Origin: CAZNVB01 sp964651495 | GTDB taxonomy: Bacteria; Acidobacteriota; Aminicenantia; Aminicenantales; UBA8522 | Length of the DNA: 43,210 bases | Direction of reading: 5' to 3' | Assembly (NCBI GenBank): GCA_964651495.1 | Contig: CAZYWP010000009.1 | Coordinates: forward strand, 1 to 43,210 | Part shown: one piece after another, positions 1-8,197 of the stretch | Layout: each line of letters starts with the position of its first letter | How positions within the stretch are numbered: the first letter of the stretch is position 1 | Translations under genes and position numbers: made by a program | The notes under the pieces: model-generated | Database searches by the model: none | Told to the model about the DNA's origin: nothing | Seen by the model: the letters and a program-made list of their open reading frames with translations, nothing else

Positions 1-26
1 ACGAATCCCAAACCCGAGCCTCGCCG

Positions 27-54
27 GGGGTGAACCGCGACAGGACCCGCCCCC
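27..54. repeat. REP-like short element, copy 1
   Basis: A GGGG run, 8 nt, then GACAGGACCCG (39-49) followed by a C run. The same 11-mer with the same flanking GGGG and CCC occurs at 36899-36927 in another non-coding stretch. The G-run/C-run arrangement can fold into an imperfect hairpin, as in bacterial REP elements. Two copies are weak support. Confidence 0.35.
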
Positions 55-85
55 AACACGGAAATAGAGAGGCAATCAGTACGGG

Positions 86-114
86 TTGATTTTTAGCCTG
101 GCCGGGCGTATCGT
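86..114 (+). promoter_or_regulatory. Putative sigma-70 promoter of the nitroreductase gene
   Basis: TTGATT (86-91), 17-nt spacer, TATCGT (109-114). Transcription would start near 121, just ahead of the GAGGTG ribosome-binding sequence and the ATG at 130/133. The -10 box is only a partial match. Confidence 0.4.
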
Positions 115-129
115 GATAAAGAGGTGCGA

Positions 130-690
130 ATGATGAGCCGGACGCCGTTTCAGGAGCTGGTCTGGAGCCGCCGCAGCGTGCGGCGGTATCTCGAGATTCC
201 TGTAGAGCGGGAGAAGATTCTGGACTGCCTGGAGGCGGCGCGCCTGGCTCCCTCGGCCGAGAATGTCCAGCCCTGGCGATTCCTGGTCGTGGACGACCCG
301 GAGATCAAGGCCTGCTTCGCCGCCGAAGCCTTTTCCGGAATTTATTCCTTCTCCAAATTTGCCGCCCGGGCGCCCGTCCTCATCGTCATCCTCGCTCGCC
401 CGGACATCCTGGCGAACCGGATCGGCAAGCAAATCCAGAAGATCTCGTTTTATCTCATCGACGTGGGGATCGCCGGCGCACACCTGGCCTTGCAGGGCGA
501 AGAGCTCGGCCTGGGCAGCTGCTGGATCGGCTGGTTCAATGCGCGCCGGACCAGAAGGTTTTTCCGGATTCCCCGCCAGTACAAGGTGGTCAGCCTGATG
601 GCCCTGGGATACCATGAGGGGAAGCCGGTCCGGGGAAAAAACCGGAAGGCTCTGGCCGAGATCGCCTGGTTTAACCGATTCGGTGGCTGA
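130..690 (+). CDS. Nitroreductase family protein
   Basis: A protein of about 186 residues of the FMN-dependent nitroreductase fold, which uses NAD(P)H to reduce nitro groups, quinones or similar acceptors in the cytoplasm. The N-terminal motif WSRRSVRRYLEIPV is the family's FMN-phosphate-binding RRSxRxY signature. It is followed by LEAARLAPSAENVQPWRFLVV, the typical helix-loop that contacts the flavin. The GLGSCWIGWF segment is the conserved region near the C-terminal half. The length suits the short single-domain members. GTG 124, ATG 130 and ATG 133 are possible starts; GAGGTG at 121-126 favours 130 or 133. The substrate cannot be told from sequence. It stands alone, with 351 non-coding bases after it. 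Confidence 0.88.
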   Translation: MMSRTPFQELVWSRRSVRRYLEIPVEREKILDCLEAARLAPSAENVQPWRFLVVDDPEIKACFAAEAFSGIYSFSKFAARAPVLIVILARPDILANRIGKQIQKISFYLIDVGIAGAHLALQGEELGLGSCWIGWFNARRTRRFFRIPRQYKVVSLMALGYHEGKPVRGKNRKALAEIAWFNRFGG

Positions 691-1041
691 CGCGCCGCAA
701 GTGTCCAGGGTTGTGACATGTGTCCTCAGGTCCGGACAGGCATTCAAAGAGGGCGGAGGATTTCTGGGTGAATAAACGAGCCCAGTCTGGCATGAAATTT
801 GCAATTCGGAGGGCGGAACTCAATGGAACCGCCCGGGCTCAGGGCCCCCGGAGGCGGGAATGTTTATTGGCCCCTATTTTGTCTAATATGTATGGTTATG
901 CGGGTGAGAAGGGAAGGAGCGCCGCCAAAGACGGCGAAAAAGAGTTGCCCAAAATACACAAATTTGATAGAATTTATATGAATACTAAAGATTAGCCTGG
1001 ATGAGAATGCGGAAGAATCTTTTGAATAGAGGAGGGATTTA
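691..1041. other. Intergenic stretch without a convincing gene
   Basis: About 350 bases with no supported coding region. A 91-codon open frame at 720-995 lacks a ribosome-binding site and family resemblance. The last part holds a promoter and the GAGGAGGGA ribosome-binding site of the next gene. A small CGCCG/CGGCG hairpin (about 921-937) has no T-run after it. Confidence 0.6.
945..973 (+). promoter_or_regulatory. Putative sigma-70 promoter of the MA-protease/barrel gene
   Basis: TTGCCC (945-950), 17-nt spacer, TAGAAT (968-973) in an AT-rich patch unlike the surrounding DNA. The start site would be near 980, leaving about 60 nt of leader with GAGGAGGGA just before the ATG at 1042. Confidence 0.6.
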
Positions 1042-4000
1042 ATGAATATTTCCAGAACGCGTCGAGCGATGGTTTCGCTTTTCGTCCTGATCCTGGGCCT
1101 GGCCTGGCTCGCCCAGGGCCTGGAGGCCCAGTATTTCGGCCGGAACAAGGTCCAGTACCAGCGGTTTGATTTCAAGCTCATCAAAACCAAGCATTTCGAT
1201 GTCTACTACTACCCGGAGTTCAAGGAGATCGCCGAGGACGCGGCGCGCATGGCCGAGCGCTGGTACGCCCGTCTTTCCCGGGTGCTCAACCATGAGCTCA
1301 AAGGACGGCAGCCGCTGATTCTTTATTCCTCCAGCCCGCATTTCCAGCAGACGACCACCACCGCCGGGTCGATCGGAGAAGGAACCGGCGGTTTTACCGA
1401 GGCCTTCAAGCGGAGGATCGTCCTTCCGGTGGGATCCTCTCCGGGCGAGACCGACCACGTCATCGGCCACGAGCTGGTGCACGCTTTCCAGTATGATATA
1501 ACATCGGTCGGCTATCAGGGAGCCGGTGGGTATCCGGGGGCCCTCCGTCTGCCCCTCTGGTTCATCGAAGGCCTGGCCGAGTATCTGTCCATCGGCCCGG
1601 TCGACCCAAACACCGCCATGTGGATGCGCGACGCCAGCCAGCGCAAGGAGCTCCCGGCTGTCAAGAAGCTCGACAATCCCTATAAGTATTTCCCTTACCG
1701 TTATGGGCAGGCGATGTGGTCCTACATCACTGGACGCTGGGGAGATGAGATGGTGCCGCGGCTGATGAAGGGTGTCGGACGGGTGGGGGACCTGGAGGCG
1801 GTGATGACCAAGGTCCTGGGCGTCAGCTACGACGCGCTGACCAAGGACTGGCATAAGGCCTACAAGGATGCTTATGAGCCACTGGTCGCTCAAACTCAGC
1901 TCAATGACCCGTCCAGCAAAACGCTGTTCAAGGGGGGAGAGTTAAATCCCTACAATATCTCTCCCTCGATCAGCCCGGACGGCAAGCACATGATCTACCT
2001 CTCGACCCGGGACCTTTTCTCGATCGACCTCTACCTGGCTGACGCCGTAACCGGAAAGATCAAAAAGAAGATCACCGAGACGGCGATCGAGGCGGAATTC
2101 GAGAGCCTGCAGTTTATCAGGTCGGCCGGCTCCTGGGACCCCAAGGGAAGGAAGTTCGTCTTCGGCGCGGTCAGTAACGGCCAGGCCATCCTGACCATTT
2201 TCGATGTCGATAAAGAGAAGATCGTCGAGGAAATCGAGTTCCGCGAACTCGACGAGATCTTCAGCCCGACCTGGTCTCCTGACGAGCGGTTCATCGCCTT
2301 CACGTCCCTGACGGGCGGAAAGACCGACCTGTACGTCTATGACCTGGTTTCCAAGAACCTGAAACAGCTCACCGCTGACTTCTTCGGCGATCTCCATCCG
2401 GCCTGGTCGCCCGACGGGCGGGCCATCGCCTTCGTCACCGACCGTTTCACTACGGACCTGTCCCTCCTCAGCATCGGCGATTACGAGCTGGCCCTCGTCG
2501 ATCCGATCTCGGGAAAAATCGACCGGGTTCCGGCATTCAGCGGTGCTAAGAACATCAATCCCCAGTGGTCACCGGATTCGCGCAGCCTGTATTTCGTCTC
2601 CGACCAAAGCGGCAAGTCCGATATCTACCGGATCGAGCTGGGCACGAATAAAATCTTCCAGGTCACGAACCTGTACACCGGCATCAGCGGGATCACGGAG
2701 CTGAGCCCGGCGATTTCGGTAGCCCAGGGGACGGGTCAGCTGGCCTATTCCGGGTACGATGCCGGAAAATACACGATTTTTACGATCGAGAAGAATGAAG
2801 CGCTCCAGGGGAAAGCGGAGCTGGCCCAGTTCGGAGGCAAGCTCCTTTCCGTCCTGCCCCCGCGGGAGCAGCCGACCGGAGCGCTGCTGGGCCTGCTGAA
2901 GAACCCCCTCTTCGGGCTGCCCGAGCAAGTGGAGTTTGCCGAGTCGTCCTACAAGCCGAAGCTGACCCTCGACTATGTGGCCCCTCCCCAGGTCGGCGTC
3001 GGAATTGACCGGTTTGGGACCTACTCCGGCGGCGGCGTCGGGCTGTTCTGGACCGACATGCTTGGCTACCATAACTTGGGCACTATTGTGCAGACCTCAT
3101 CGCGGCTCAAGGACCTGACGGCGATCGTGAGCTACCAGAACTCCCAGCGGCGGCTGAACTGGGGCGCGGCCCTCGGCCGAATCCCCTATGTTTTTTATGG
3201 AGGATACGGCGTCGACTACGGGATCATCGACGGCCGGGAGGTCATCATTGAAGAAGAAGACCTGCTCTGGCAGATCAACTACCAGGCCACCGCTTTTCTC
3301 GCCTATCCTTTTAACCAGGTGCGCCGCCTGGAGTTCTATACCGGGTTTCAATACATCGACTTTGACAGGGAGTACGTCACTTACATATATGATGCTTATA
3401 CCGGCGAACAGCTCTACCGCGATAAGATGCCCCTGCCCTCGGCCGACAGCATCAGCTTCGCTTACACCACGCTGGCCCTTGTCTATGACAGCTCCTTGTT
3501 CGGCGCCACCGGGCCGATTATCGGCCAGAGCTATATCCTCGAACTCACCCCGACCATCGGTTCGATCAGGTACAACACAATCATGGGAGACTACCGGAAG
3601 TACTTCATGCCGGTCCGGCCGTTCACGCTGGCCTTCCGCGCCCTGCATTATGGACGGTACGGACAGGATGCCGATGACGAGCGCCTCTGGCCGCTCTATC
3701 TGGGTTATGAGACCCTCGTCCGTGGCTACGACTATAATTCTTTCAGCCTGGCCGAATTTGAAGGCGAGAGTCCTTTCGACCAGGCCAGGCTCTTCGGGAG
3801 CAAGATCCTGATCGGCAACGTCGAGCTCCGGTTTCCCCTTTTCCGGGTCCTGGGCATCGGCAAGGGCTACTACGGCCTCCTCCCGATCGATATGATCGCC
3901 TTCTATGACTGGGGCACGGCCTGGGGCGCGGATGTGTTCACCGGCGAACAAGTCAAGCCGAATTTCTTGGGCGGCACGCGCAAATCGATCTCCAGCGCCG

Positions 4001-4119
4001 GGGTGGGCCTGCGGATGAATGTTTTCGGCTATATCGTCCTCGGCGTCAACTATGTCAACCCGTTCGACCGGCCGGGAAAGGGCTGGTATTTCCAGTTCAG
4101 CTTCTGGCCGGGATTCTGA
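1042..4119 (+). CDS. Secreted MA-family metalloprotease / TolB-like propeller / Omp85-like barrel fusion
   Basis: A 1025-residue protein with a signal peptide (hydrophobic residues about 10-27, likely cut near LEA-QYF). Residues about 40-290 resemble the peptidase MA gluzincin domain: HELVH at 143-147 gives the HExxH zinc site, and the glutamate in EGLAEYLS near 180 is the likely third ligand. Residues about 300-600 hold at least five TolB/PD40-type beta-propeller blades with the WSPDGR/WSPDER signature. Residues about 645-1025 look like a C-terminal Omp85/surface-antigen barrel, ending in an aromatic residue (FWPGF) as BamA-recognised proteins do. It should therefore sit in the outer membrane with protease and propeller in the periplasm. 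A role in outer-membrane protein handling or surface proteolysis is inference. The next gene starts 2 nt later, suggesting co-expression. Confidence 0.85.
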   Translation: MNISRTRRAMVSLFVLILGLAWLAQGLEAQYFGRNKVQYQRFDFKLIKTKHFDVYYYPEFKEIAEDAARMAERWYARLSRVLNHELKGRQPLILYSSSPHFQQTTTTAGSIGEGTGGFTEAFKRRIVLPVGSSPGETDHVIGHELVHAFQYDITSVGYQGAGGYPGALRLPLWFIEGLAEYLSIGPVDPNTAMWMRDASQRKELPAVKKLDNPYKYFPYRYGQAMWSYITGRWGDEMVPRLMKGVGRVGDLEAVMTKVLGVSYDALTKDWHKAYKDAYEPLVAQTQLNDPSSKTLFKGGELNPYNISPSISPDGKHMIYLSTRDLFSIDLYLADAVTGKIKKKITETAIEAEFESLQFIRSAGSWDPKGRKFVFGAVSNGQAILTIFDVDKEKIVEEIEFRELDEIFSPTWSPDERFIAFTSLTGGKTDLYVYDLVSKNLKQLTADFFGDLHPAWSPDGRAIAFVTDRFTTDLSLLSIGDYELALVDPISGKIDRVPAFSGAKNINPQWSPDSRSLYFVSDQSGKSDIYRIELGTNKIFQVTNLYTGISGITELSPAISVAQGTGQLAYSGYDAGKYTIFTIEKNEALQGKAELAQFGGKLLSVLPPREQPTGALLGLLKNPLFGLPEQVEFAESSYKPKLTLDYVAPPQVGVGIDRFGTYSGGGVGLFWTDMLGYHNLGTIVQTSSRLKDLTAIVSYQNSQRRLNWGAALGRIPYVFYGGYGVDYGIIDGREVIIEEEDLLWQINYQATAFLAYPFNQVRRLEFYTGFQYIDFDREYVTYIYDAYTGEQLYRDKMPLPSADSISFAYTTLALVYDSSLFGATGPIIGQSYILELTPTIGSIRYNTIMGDYRKYFMPVRPFTLAFRALHYGRYGQDADDERLWPLYLGYETLVRGYDYNSFSLAEFEGESPFDQARLFGSKILIGNVELRFPLFRVLGIGKGYYGLLPIDMIAFYDWGTAWGADVFTGEQVKPNFLGGTRKSISSAGVGLRMNVFGYIVLGVNYVNPFDRPGKGWYFQFSFWPGF

Positions 4120-4121
4120 GC

Positions 4122-5024
4122 TTGGGCGCTTTTCCCGAGCTCAAACAGATCGCGATCGAAGACCGGGACGCCATCCTCGCGTTTCTCCGGGATTATCAGG
4201 CGGAAACGTCCGAGCTGACCTTTACCAACCTCTTCATCTGGCGGGGGCTCTATGACTGGCGCTGGGGAGAAGCGGACGGCCGGCTGGTCATCCTGGCCAA
4301 CAAGAACGGCGTGGATCCCTTCTGGCTCCAGCCGGTCGGTCCGCCGCCGCGCCGGAACCTCGGCCTCAGGCTTCTCCGCTGGCTGCGCGTTGAAAGGGGT
4401 GTTGTCCGGCCGCGCATCGAACGGGCTGATGCCCGGTTCGCGGCGGAAGTGGAGGGAATTCCTTATCTGAAGATCGAGCCGTCGCGCCAACACTATGATT
4501 ATGTTTACCGCAGCCAAGACCTGATTCATCTGAAGGGCGCCCGGTATCATGCCAAACGGAACCACATCAGCCGCTTTTTGCGGGACCAGGAATTCGAATT
4601 CGCCGCCCTCGACGAAGGCATCCTGGACCGCTGCTCTGATTTCATGAGGAGATGGTGCGAATTCCGCCGCTGCGAAGAGGACATGAATCTTCTCGGAGAA
4701 TGGGCAGCGATCAAGGAAGCTCTGGCTTATTACCCCAGGCTGGAGGTCAAGGGAGCGGCCGTCCTGACCGGCGGCCGGGTCGAAGCGTTCACCTTCGGCG
4801 AACTTCTGAACGAAGCTACGGCCGTCGTTCACATCGAAAAGGCCAACCCTGAAATACCTGGTCTTTACGCCGCGATCAACCAAAAATATTGCGAGTTGTA
4901 CTGGGCCGGCGTCGACTTCGTCAACCGCGAACAGGACCTGGGGGAGGAGGGGCTGCGCAAAGCTAAGCTATCCTATCACCCCGACCATCTGGTCGAAAAA
5001 TACACCTGCTCGCTCGAGGAATAA
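4122..5024 (+). CDS. DUF2156 / phosphatidylglycerol lysyltransferase C-terminal-like protein
   Basis: A 300-residue protein resembling the soluble GNAT-fold domain of MprF-type lysyltransferases (DUF2156). In characterised members that domain transfers an aminoacyl group from tRNA to a lipid. The stretch FTNLFIWRGLYDWRW near the N-terminus, HLKGARYHAKRNHISRFLR in the middle and EQDLGEEGLRKAKLSYHP at the end are the recognisable family segments. There are no membrane helices, so it lacks the flippase half of MprF and is probably cytoplasmic. The start is TTG at 4122, two bases after the previous stop; no better start exists. It is probably translated with the upstream outer-membrane protein. 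Substrate unknown; an aminoacyl transfer is only one possibility. Confidence 0.75.
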   Translation: MGAFPELKQIAIEDRDAILAFLRDYQAETSELTFTNLFIWRGLYDWRWGEADGRLVILANKNGVDPFWLQPVGPPPRRNLGLRLLRWLRVERGVVRPRIERADARFAAEVEGIPYLKIEPSRQHYDYVYRSQDLIHLKGARYHAKRNHISRFLRDQEFEFAALDEGILDRCSDFMRRWCEFRRCEEDMNLLGEWAAIKEALAYYPRLEVKGAAVLTGGRVEAFTFGELLNEATAVVHIEKANPEIPGLYAAINQKYCELYWAGVDFVNREQDLGEEGLRKAKLSYHPDHLVEKYTCSLEE

Positions 5025-5147
5025 AAAGGCCGGGCGGAAATAAAGCTTGACAGCGAATTCGGACGCCGGATAGTTACAACCTCAGCGGCCACGGGTTCCT
5101 GGATATCTCGGCGTTTAACGGAAACGGGATGAAAGCCCCCTGCTGAT

Positions 5148-5170
5148 GAAAACGGGAAGGCATTTTCCCG
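5148..5170 (-). terminator. Probable Rho-independent terminator of the leftward operon
   Basis: Read on the minus strand, the stem CGGGAA / TTCCCG with a 6-nt loop (5170-5153) is followed by TTTTC, starting 3 bases after the cyclodeaminase stop. The stem is short (6 bp) and the T-run has only four bases, but the position at the convergent gene boundary fits. Confidence 0.5.
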
Positions 5171-5173
5171 GAT

Positions 5174-6163
5174 CTATATCTCGATGAATTGACCCAGGTT
5201 TCGGCGCACCGCTTTCTCATAGACTAGGGTCGCGGCGGCGGCATCCTGGACACCGAGTCCGGTCAGGTCGGCAACCGAGATCTGGCGGTCGTTTTCCCGT
5301 CCGGCTTTCCGGCCTAAAATGATATCGCCCAATTCTCCCGCGATCCCATCCCTTTCGATCACTTTCGCTTCCAGGGCATGGTGGACTTCTCCCAGCCTGG
5401 CGCATTGGACTATGGAGTCACAGTAGACCAGGTCGGCCTGCTTCAGGATTCGGACGTCGAGCTCCTGTTTCTCCGGCCCGTCGCTCCCCAGGGCGGTGAT
5501 ATGGACTCCAGGACCCAGCCATTCCGCTTTGACTAACGCCGTCCGGCTGGGGGTCGCGGTAATGACCAAGTCGCTGCCGCGAACGGCTTCCTCGCAGGAA
5601 TGAGCCGGCAGGAACGTGACTCCGGGAAGGAGCGGGGCCATTTCCTCTATATAAGCGCGTACCCCGGCGGGGCTCCGGCTCCAGACCCGGACCTCTTCCG
5701 GAGTCCGGACTTCAAGCAGAGCTTTGAGCTGATAGCGGGCCTGGCTGCCGGCGCCGATGAGCGCGACTTTGGCCAGTCTTTTTTTGGCCAGATGCCTGGC
5801 CGCAACAGCCCCCGCCGCCGCGGTTCTCATCTCCGTGATGAACCCGTCGTCGAAAAGCAGGCATTGGAGGAGGCCGGTCTCGGCAGCGAAAAGGAGGATC
5901 ATTCCGTTTCCGGCGGGCAAATCCCGGGACGGATTCCGGTAGAACCCGGAAGCGATTTTGATAACATACGAGGCGCTGCCGCGGAGGTAGGCGGATTTGA
6001 CATGAATCTCAGCCTCGTGCTCTTCGATATCGAGGTTGATGACGCCGGGAACGACCGCCCGGCCGGACGAGTAATCGGCGAAGCTCTTTTCCACAGCGGC
6101 GATCGCTTCCGCGAAGGAAAGAAGTTCGCGGATCTCCCGCTGGCGCAGGATCCTAACGTCCAC
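5174..6163 (-). CDS. Ornithine cyclodeaminase / mu-crystallin family protein
   Basis: A 329-residue NAD(P)-binding enzyme of the family that includes ornithine cyclodeaminase, alanine dehydrogenase of archaeal type and ketimine reductases. Seen directly: the Rossmann motif VALIGAGSQARYQ, the substrate-lysine region YVIKIASGFYRNP, and ALGSDGPEKQELD carrying the catalytic aspartate of the family. The open frame runs upstream to 6346, but homology starts at VDVRILRQREI, so GTG at 6163 is the sensible start. This overlaps the aminotransferase stop by 11 bases. Because it is coupled to an aminotransferase, reduction of a cyclic ketimine formed from the transaminated amino acid is a reasonable guess. 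Ornithine to proline conversion cannot be excluded. Confidence 0.85.
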   Translation of the reverse strand: MDVRILRQREIRELLSFAEAIAAVEKSFADYSSGRAVVPGVINLDIEEHEAEIHVKSAYLRGSASYVIKIASGFYRNPSRDLPAGNGMILLFAAETGLLQCLLFDDGFITEMRTAAAGAVAARHLAKKRLAKVALIGAGSQARYQLKALLEVRTPEEVRVWSRSPAGVRAYIEEMAPLLPGVTFLPAHSCEEAVRGSDLVITATPSRTALVKAEWLGPGVHITALGSDGPEKQELDVRILKQADLVYCDSIVQCARLGEVHHALEAKVIERDGIAGELGDIILGRKAGRENDRQISVADLTGLGVQDAAAATLVYEKAVRRNLGQFIEI

Positions 6164-7277
6164 TTTTTCTGATCCCGGCCAGGAACTCACCGATCCGGGC
6201 GAGGCCCGCCTGGAGATAGCCCGCTTCCGAGCCGAACCCGAAACGGAGGTGATGGTCCATCTCGAAGTGGTCGCCGGGCACGATGAGCACGCTCTTTTCG
6301 TCGACGAGCCTGGTGGCGAGCTCGGTCGAATTGATTTGGCTGTCATAACGGGCGAAGGCGATCGCCCCGGCCAGAGGCGGGATGAAGGAGAAAAGCCCCT
6401 CCTGGCCTTCCAGCCAGGCCTTGAGGATGGGAAAGTTCTTCTTCAGGATGTCCCGCGTCCGGCGGAGGATTTTCGACCGGTTCTCCGGAGAAAGAGCGAT
6501 CCTGGCGATACGGTCGCTCAAGATGCTTGGCGAAATAGTCGTATAATCATGGTAAGGCCAGGTCTTCTGGATGAACTCTCTCGGGCCGATGATCCAGCCG
6601 ATCCGGACGCCGGGAAGGCCGTAGGCCTTGGAGAGCCCGTTGACAACGACGGCTCTGTCGTATTTGCCCCAGAAGCTCTGGGTCACGCCGCCAACTCGCT
6701 CGGCTCCCTGGTAGACTTCGTCGGCGATGATCCAGGCGCCGACTTTCGCCGCCGCCTTGATGATGGCTGTCATAGCCTCCCGGCTCAACACGGCCCCAGT
6801 CGGATTGTTCGGGTTGGTGACAATTATCAATTTCGTCTTGCCGCCCACGACCTTGCAGAGTTCATCCAGGTCAGGGGCCCAGCCCAGCCCTTCCCGCAGC
6901 CAGAGCGGCTTGAGCACGGCGCCGAAGCCCCGGAGGAGGCCCCACATCTGCATATAATTGGGCATCATGAAGACGACTTCGTCCCCCGGCTCGAGGTTGC
7001 TCCACATCAGCAGGAAATTCGCTTCCGATGACCCCGCGGTGGTCAGGATTTGATCGATGTCCGAGCCGGGATAGAGTCCCGCAATTTCCCGGCGGAGCTC
7101 CGGAGTGCCATTGGTCTGGCTGTAGCCGAGGCCGAGCCCGGCGATTTCCCGAAGCTCTTCTTCTCCGACCAGCTCACGCAGGGAAAGCGGATGGACGCCG
7201 CTCTCCGAGAGGTTGAACTCCACCACGTTCTCCCATGTGGACTGCATGCGTTCCATCTTGAAATGTTCGATCCTCAT
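6153..7277 (-). CDS. PLP-dependent class I/II aminotransferase
   Basis: A 374-residue fold-type I aminotransferase. Visible features are the NPNNPTGAVLS loop, the DEVYQG aspartate that contacts the PLP nitrogen, and NGLSKAYGLPGVRIGW, in which the lysine forms the Schiff base and the arginine binds cofactor phosphate. The C-terminal LRFGFGSE carries the substrate-carboxylate arginine region. The start ATG at 7277 follows a clear GGAGGG ribosome-binding sequence. The family also contains capreomycidine-synthase-like and C-S-lyase-like members, so the substrate is open. It overlaps the cyclodeaminase-family gene, and the two probably act on the same amino acid. Confidence 0.88.
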   Translation of the reverse strand: MRIEHFKMERMQSTWENVVEFNLSESGVHPLSLRELVGEEELREIAGLGLGYSQTNGTPELRREIAGLYPGSDIDQILTTAGSSEANFLLMWSNLEPGDEVVFMMPNYMQMWGLLRGFGAVLKPLWLREGLGWAPDLDELCKVVGGKTKLIIVTNPNNPTGAVLSREAMTAIIKAAAKVGAWIIADEVYQGAERVGGVTQSFWGKYDRAVVVNGLSKAYGLPGVRIGWIIGPREFIQKTWPYHDYTTISPSILSDRIARIALSPENRSKILRRTRDILKKNFPILKAWLEGQEGLFSFIPPLAGAIAFARYDSQINSTELATRLVDEKSVLIVPGDHFEMDHHLRFGFGSEAGYLQAGLARIGEFLAGIRKSGR

Positions 7278-7299
7278 GGCTTTTCCTTTCCCTCCTGGC

Positions 7300-8130
7300 T
7301 CAGATTTCGACTTTGAACGGTCGCTTCAGGGCGAACCCGAAGACAATGGAGAGGATGAAGTAAGCGACGAGCCAGTGCAGCCGGAACCCCAGGAGGCACA
7401 GCTTTTTGACCGGATGGACGACCTCGATGGAGCGGATAAACGGAGAAGAGGGGAGCGGCTTCTCGGACGGGTAAAAGAGTTCAGCGAAAAACGACCGCCT
7501 CACCCGCCGGGGCGAGACCCGGCTTAGGGATTTCCCCGAAACGGAAACGGTCTTGGCGAAGTCCTGCCCGCCGACCCTGATGACCAGGCTCTCTCGGCCG
7601 GGGGACTGCGCCCGGATCCGCCAGTCGATTTCCCGTTCTTCTTCCAGCCGGAGGGGCGGGGTTTCCACCACGACGGATGGTGGGGCCTCGAGGGCGGCGT
7701 CGATCTCCAGCGGGTTCACGGTTTCATCAAGCCTGACTTTAAGGATGGCCGCCTCTCCAATATCCAGGGCCTTATACCCGAACCAGAAATTCATCTGCAC
7801 CAAGATCAGGATGAGCGGGATGATCATCACCAGGAGCGGCCTGAACGAATAGCCGATGTAGCGGAGGTTGGCGCGGAGGATCCGGCCCTGGGCGCTCCAG
7901 GTGACACCCATATTGTCTTTGAACAGCCGGAGCTCGAGCAGATGGGCCTTGATCCGGTCTTTGGTCCTCCTGATTCCCGCCTGATTCGACGTCCGGCGGA
8001 AAATGAAAAGCATCAAGAGACCGGTGAGGAGGGAGATGAAGGCCATCCCGAACCAGGGATGGAGCGGGCGGAACGGGAAAAAAAGCACATCAAATATGGC
8101 GTTAAGCGCCGAATTAAGAACCGACATCAT
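7300..8130 (-). CDS. EMC3/DUF106 (Oxa1-superfamily)-like membrane protein
   Basis: A 276-residue membrane protein. Residues about 20-45 are a first transmembrane helix, followed by the basic segment RRTSNQAGIRRTKDRIKAHL and a charged helical stretch. A second hydrophobic block lies at about 98-118 (PLLVMIIPLILILVQMNFWF). A soluble domain with beta-rich character follows (about 125-235), then a C-terminal helix (about 252-270). Helix, cytosolic coiled hairpin, then paired helices is the plan of the EMC3/TMCO1/DUF106 branch of the YidC/Oxa1 insertases, and the N-terminal third reads like that family. This is recognition by pattern, not by alignment. It lies 22 nt before the aminotransferase and 67 nt after the RHH gene, in the same transcription direction as the phosphatase trio. 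Confidence 0.55.
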   Translation of the reverse strand: MMSVLNSALNAIFDVLFFPFRPLHPWFGMAFISLLTGLLMLFIFRRTSNQAGIRRTKDRIKAHLLELRLFKDNMGVTWSAQGRILRANLRYIGYSFRPLLVMIIPLILILVQMNFWFGYKALDIGEAAILKVRLDETVNPLEIDAALEAPPSVVVETPPLRLEEEREIDWRIRAQSPGRESLVIRVGGQDFAKTVSVSGKSLSRVSPRRVRRSFFAELFYPSEKPLPSSPFIRSIEVVHPVKKLCLLGFRLHWLVAYFILSIVFGFALKRPFKVEI

Positions 8131-8197
8131 GACCTGTCATCCCTTTTCCGCCGGGGGCTTAGACTTCTCCGGGGCCGGCTTCCTCTTTCCCGGCCGG

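Noticed and set aside
720..995. 91-codon frame before the MA-protease gene
   Set aside because: No ribosome-binding site or recognisable family, and it contains the promoter of the next gene.
6164..6346. Long N-terminal extension of the cyclodeaminase-family protein
   Set aside because: It overlaps the aminotransferase gene and its translation is Ser/Arg/Pro-rich with no family similarity.
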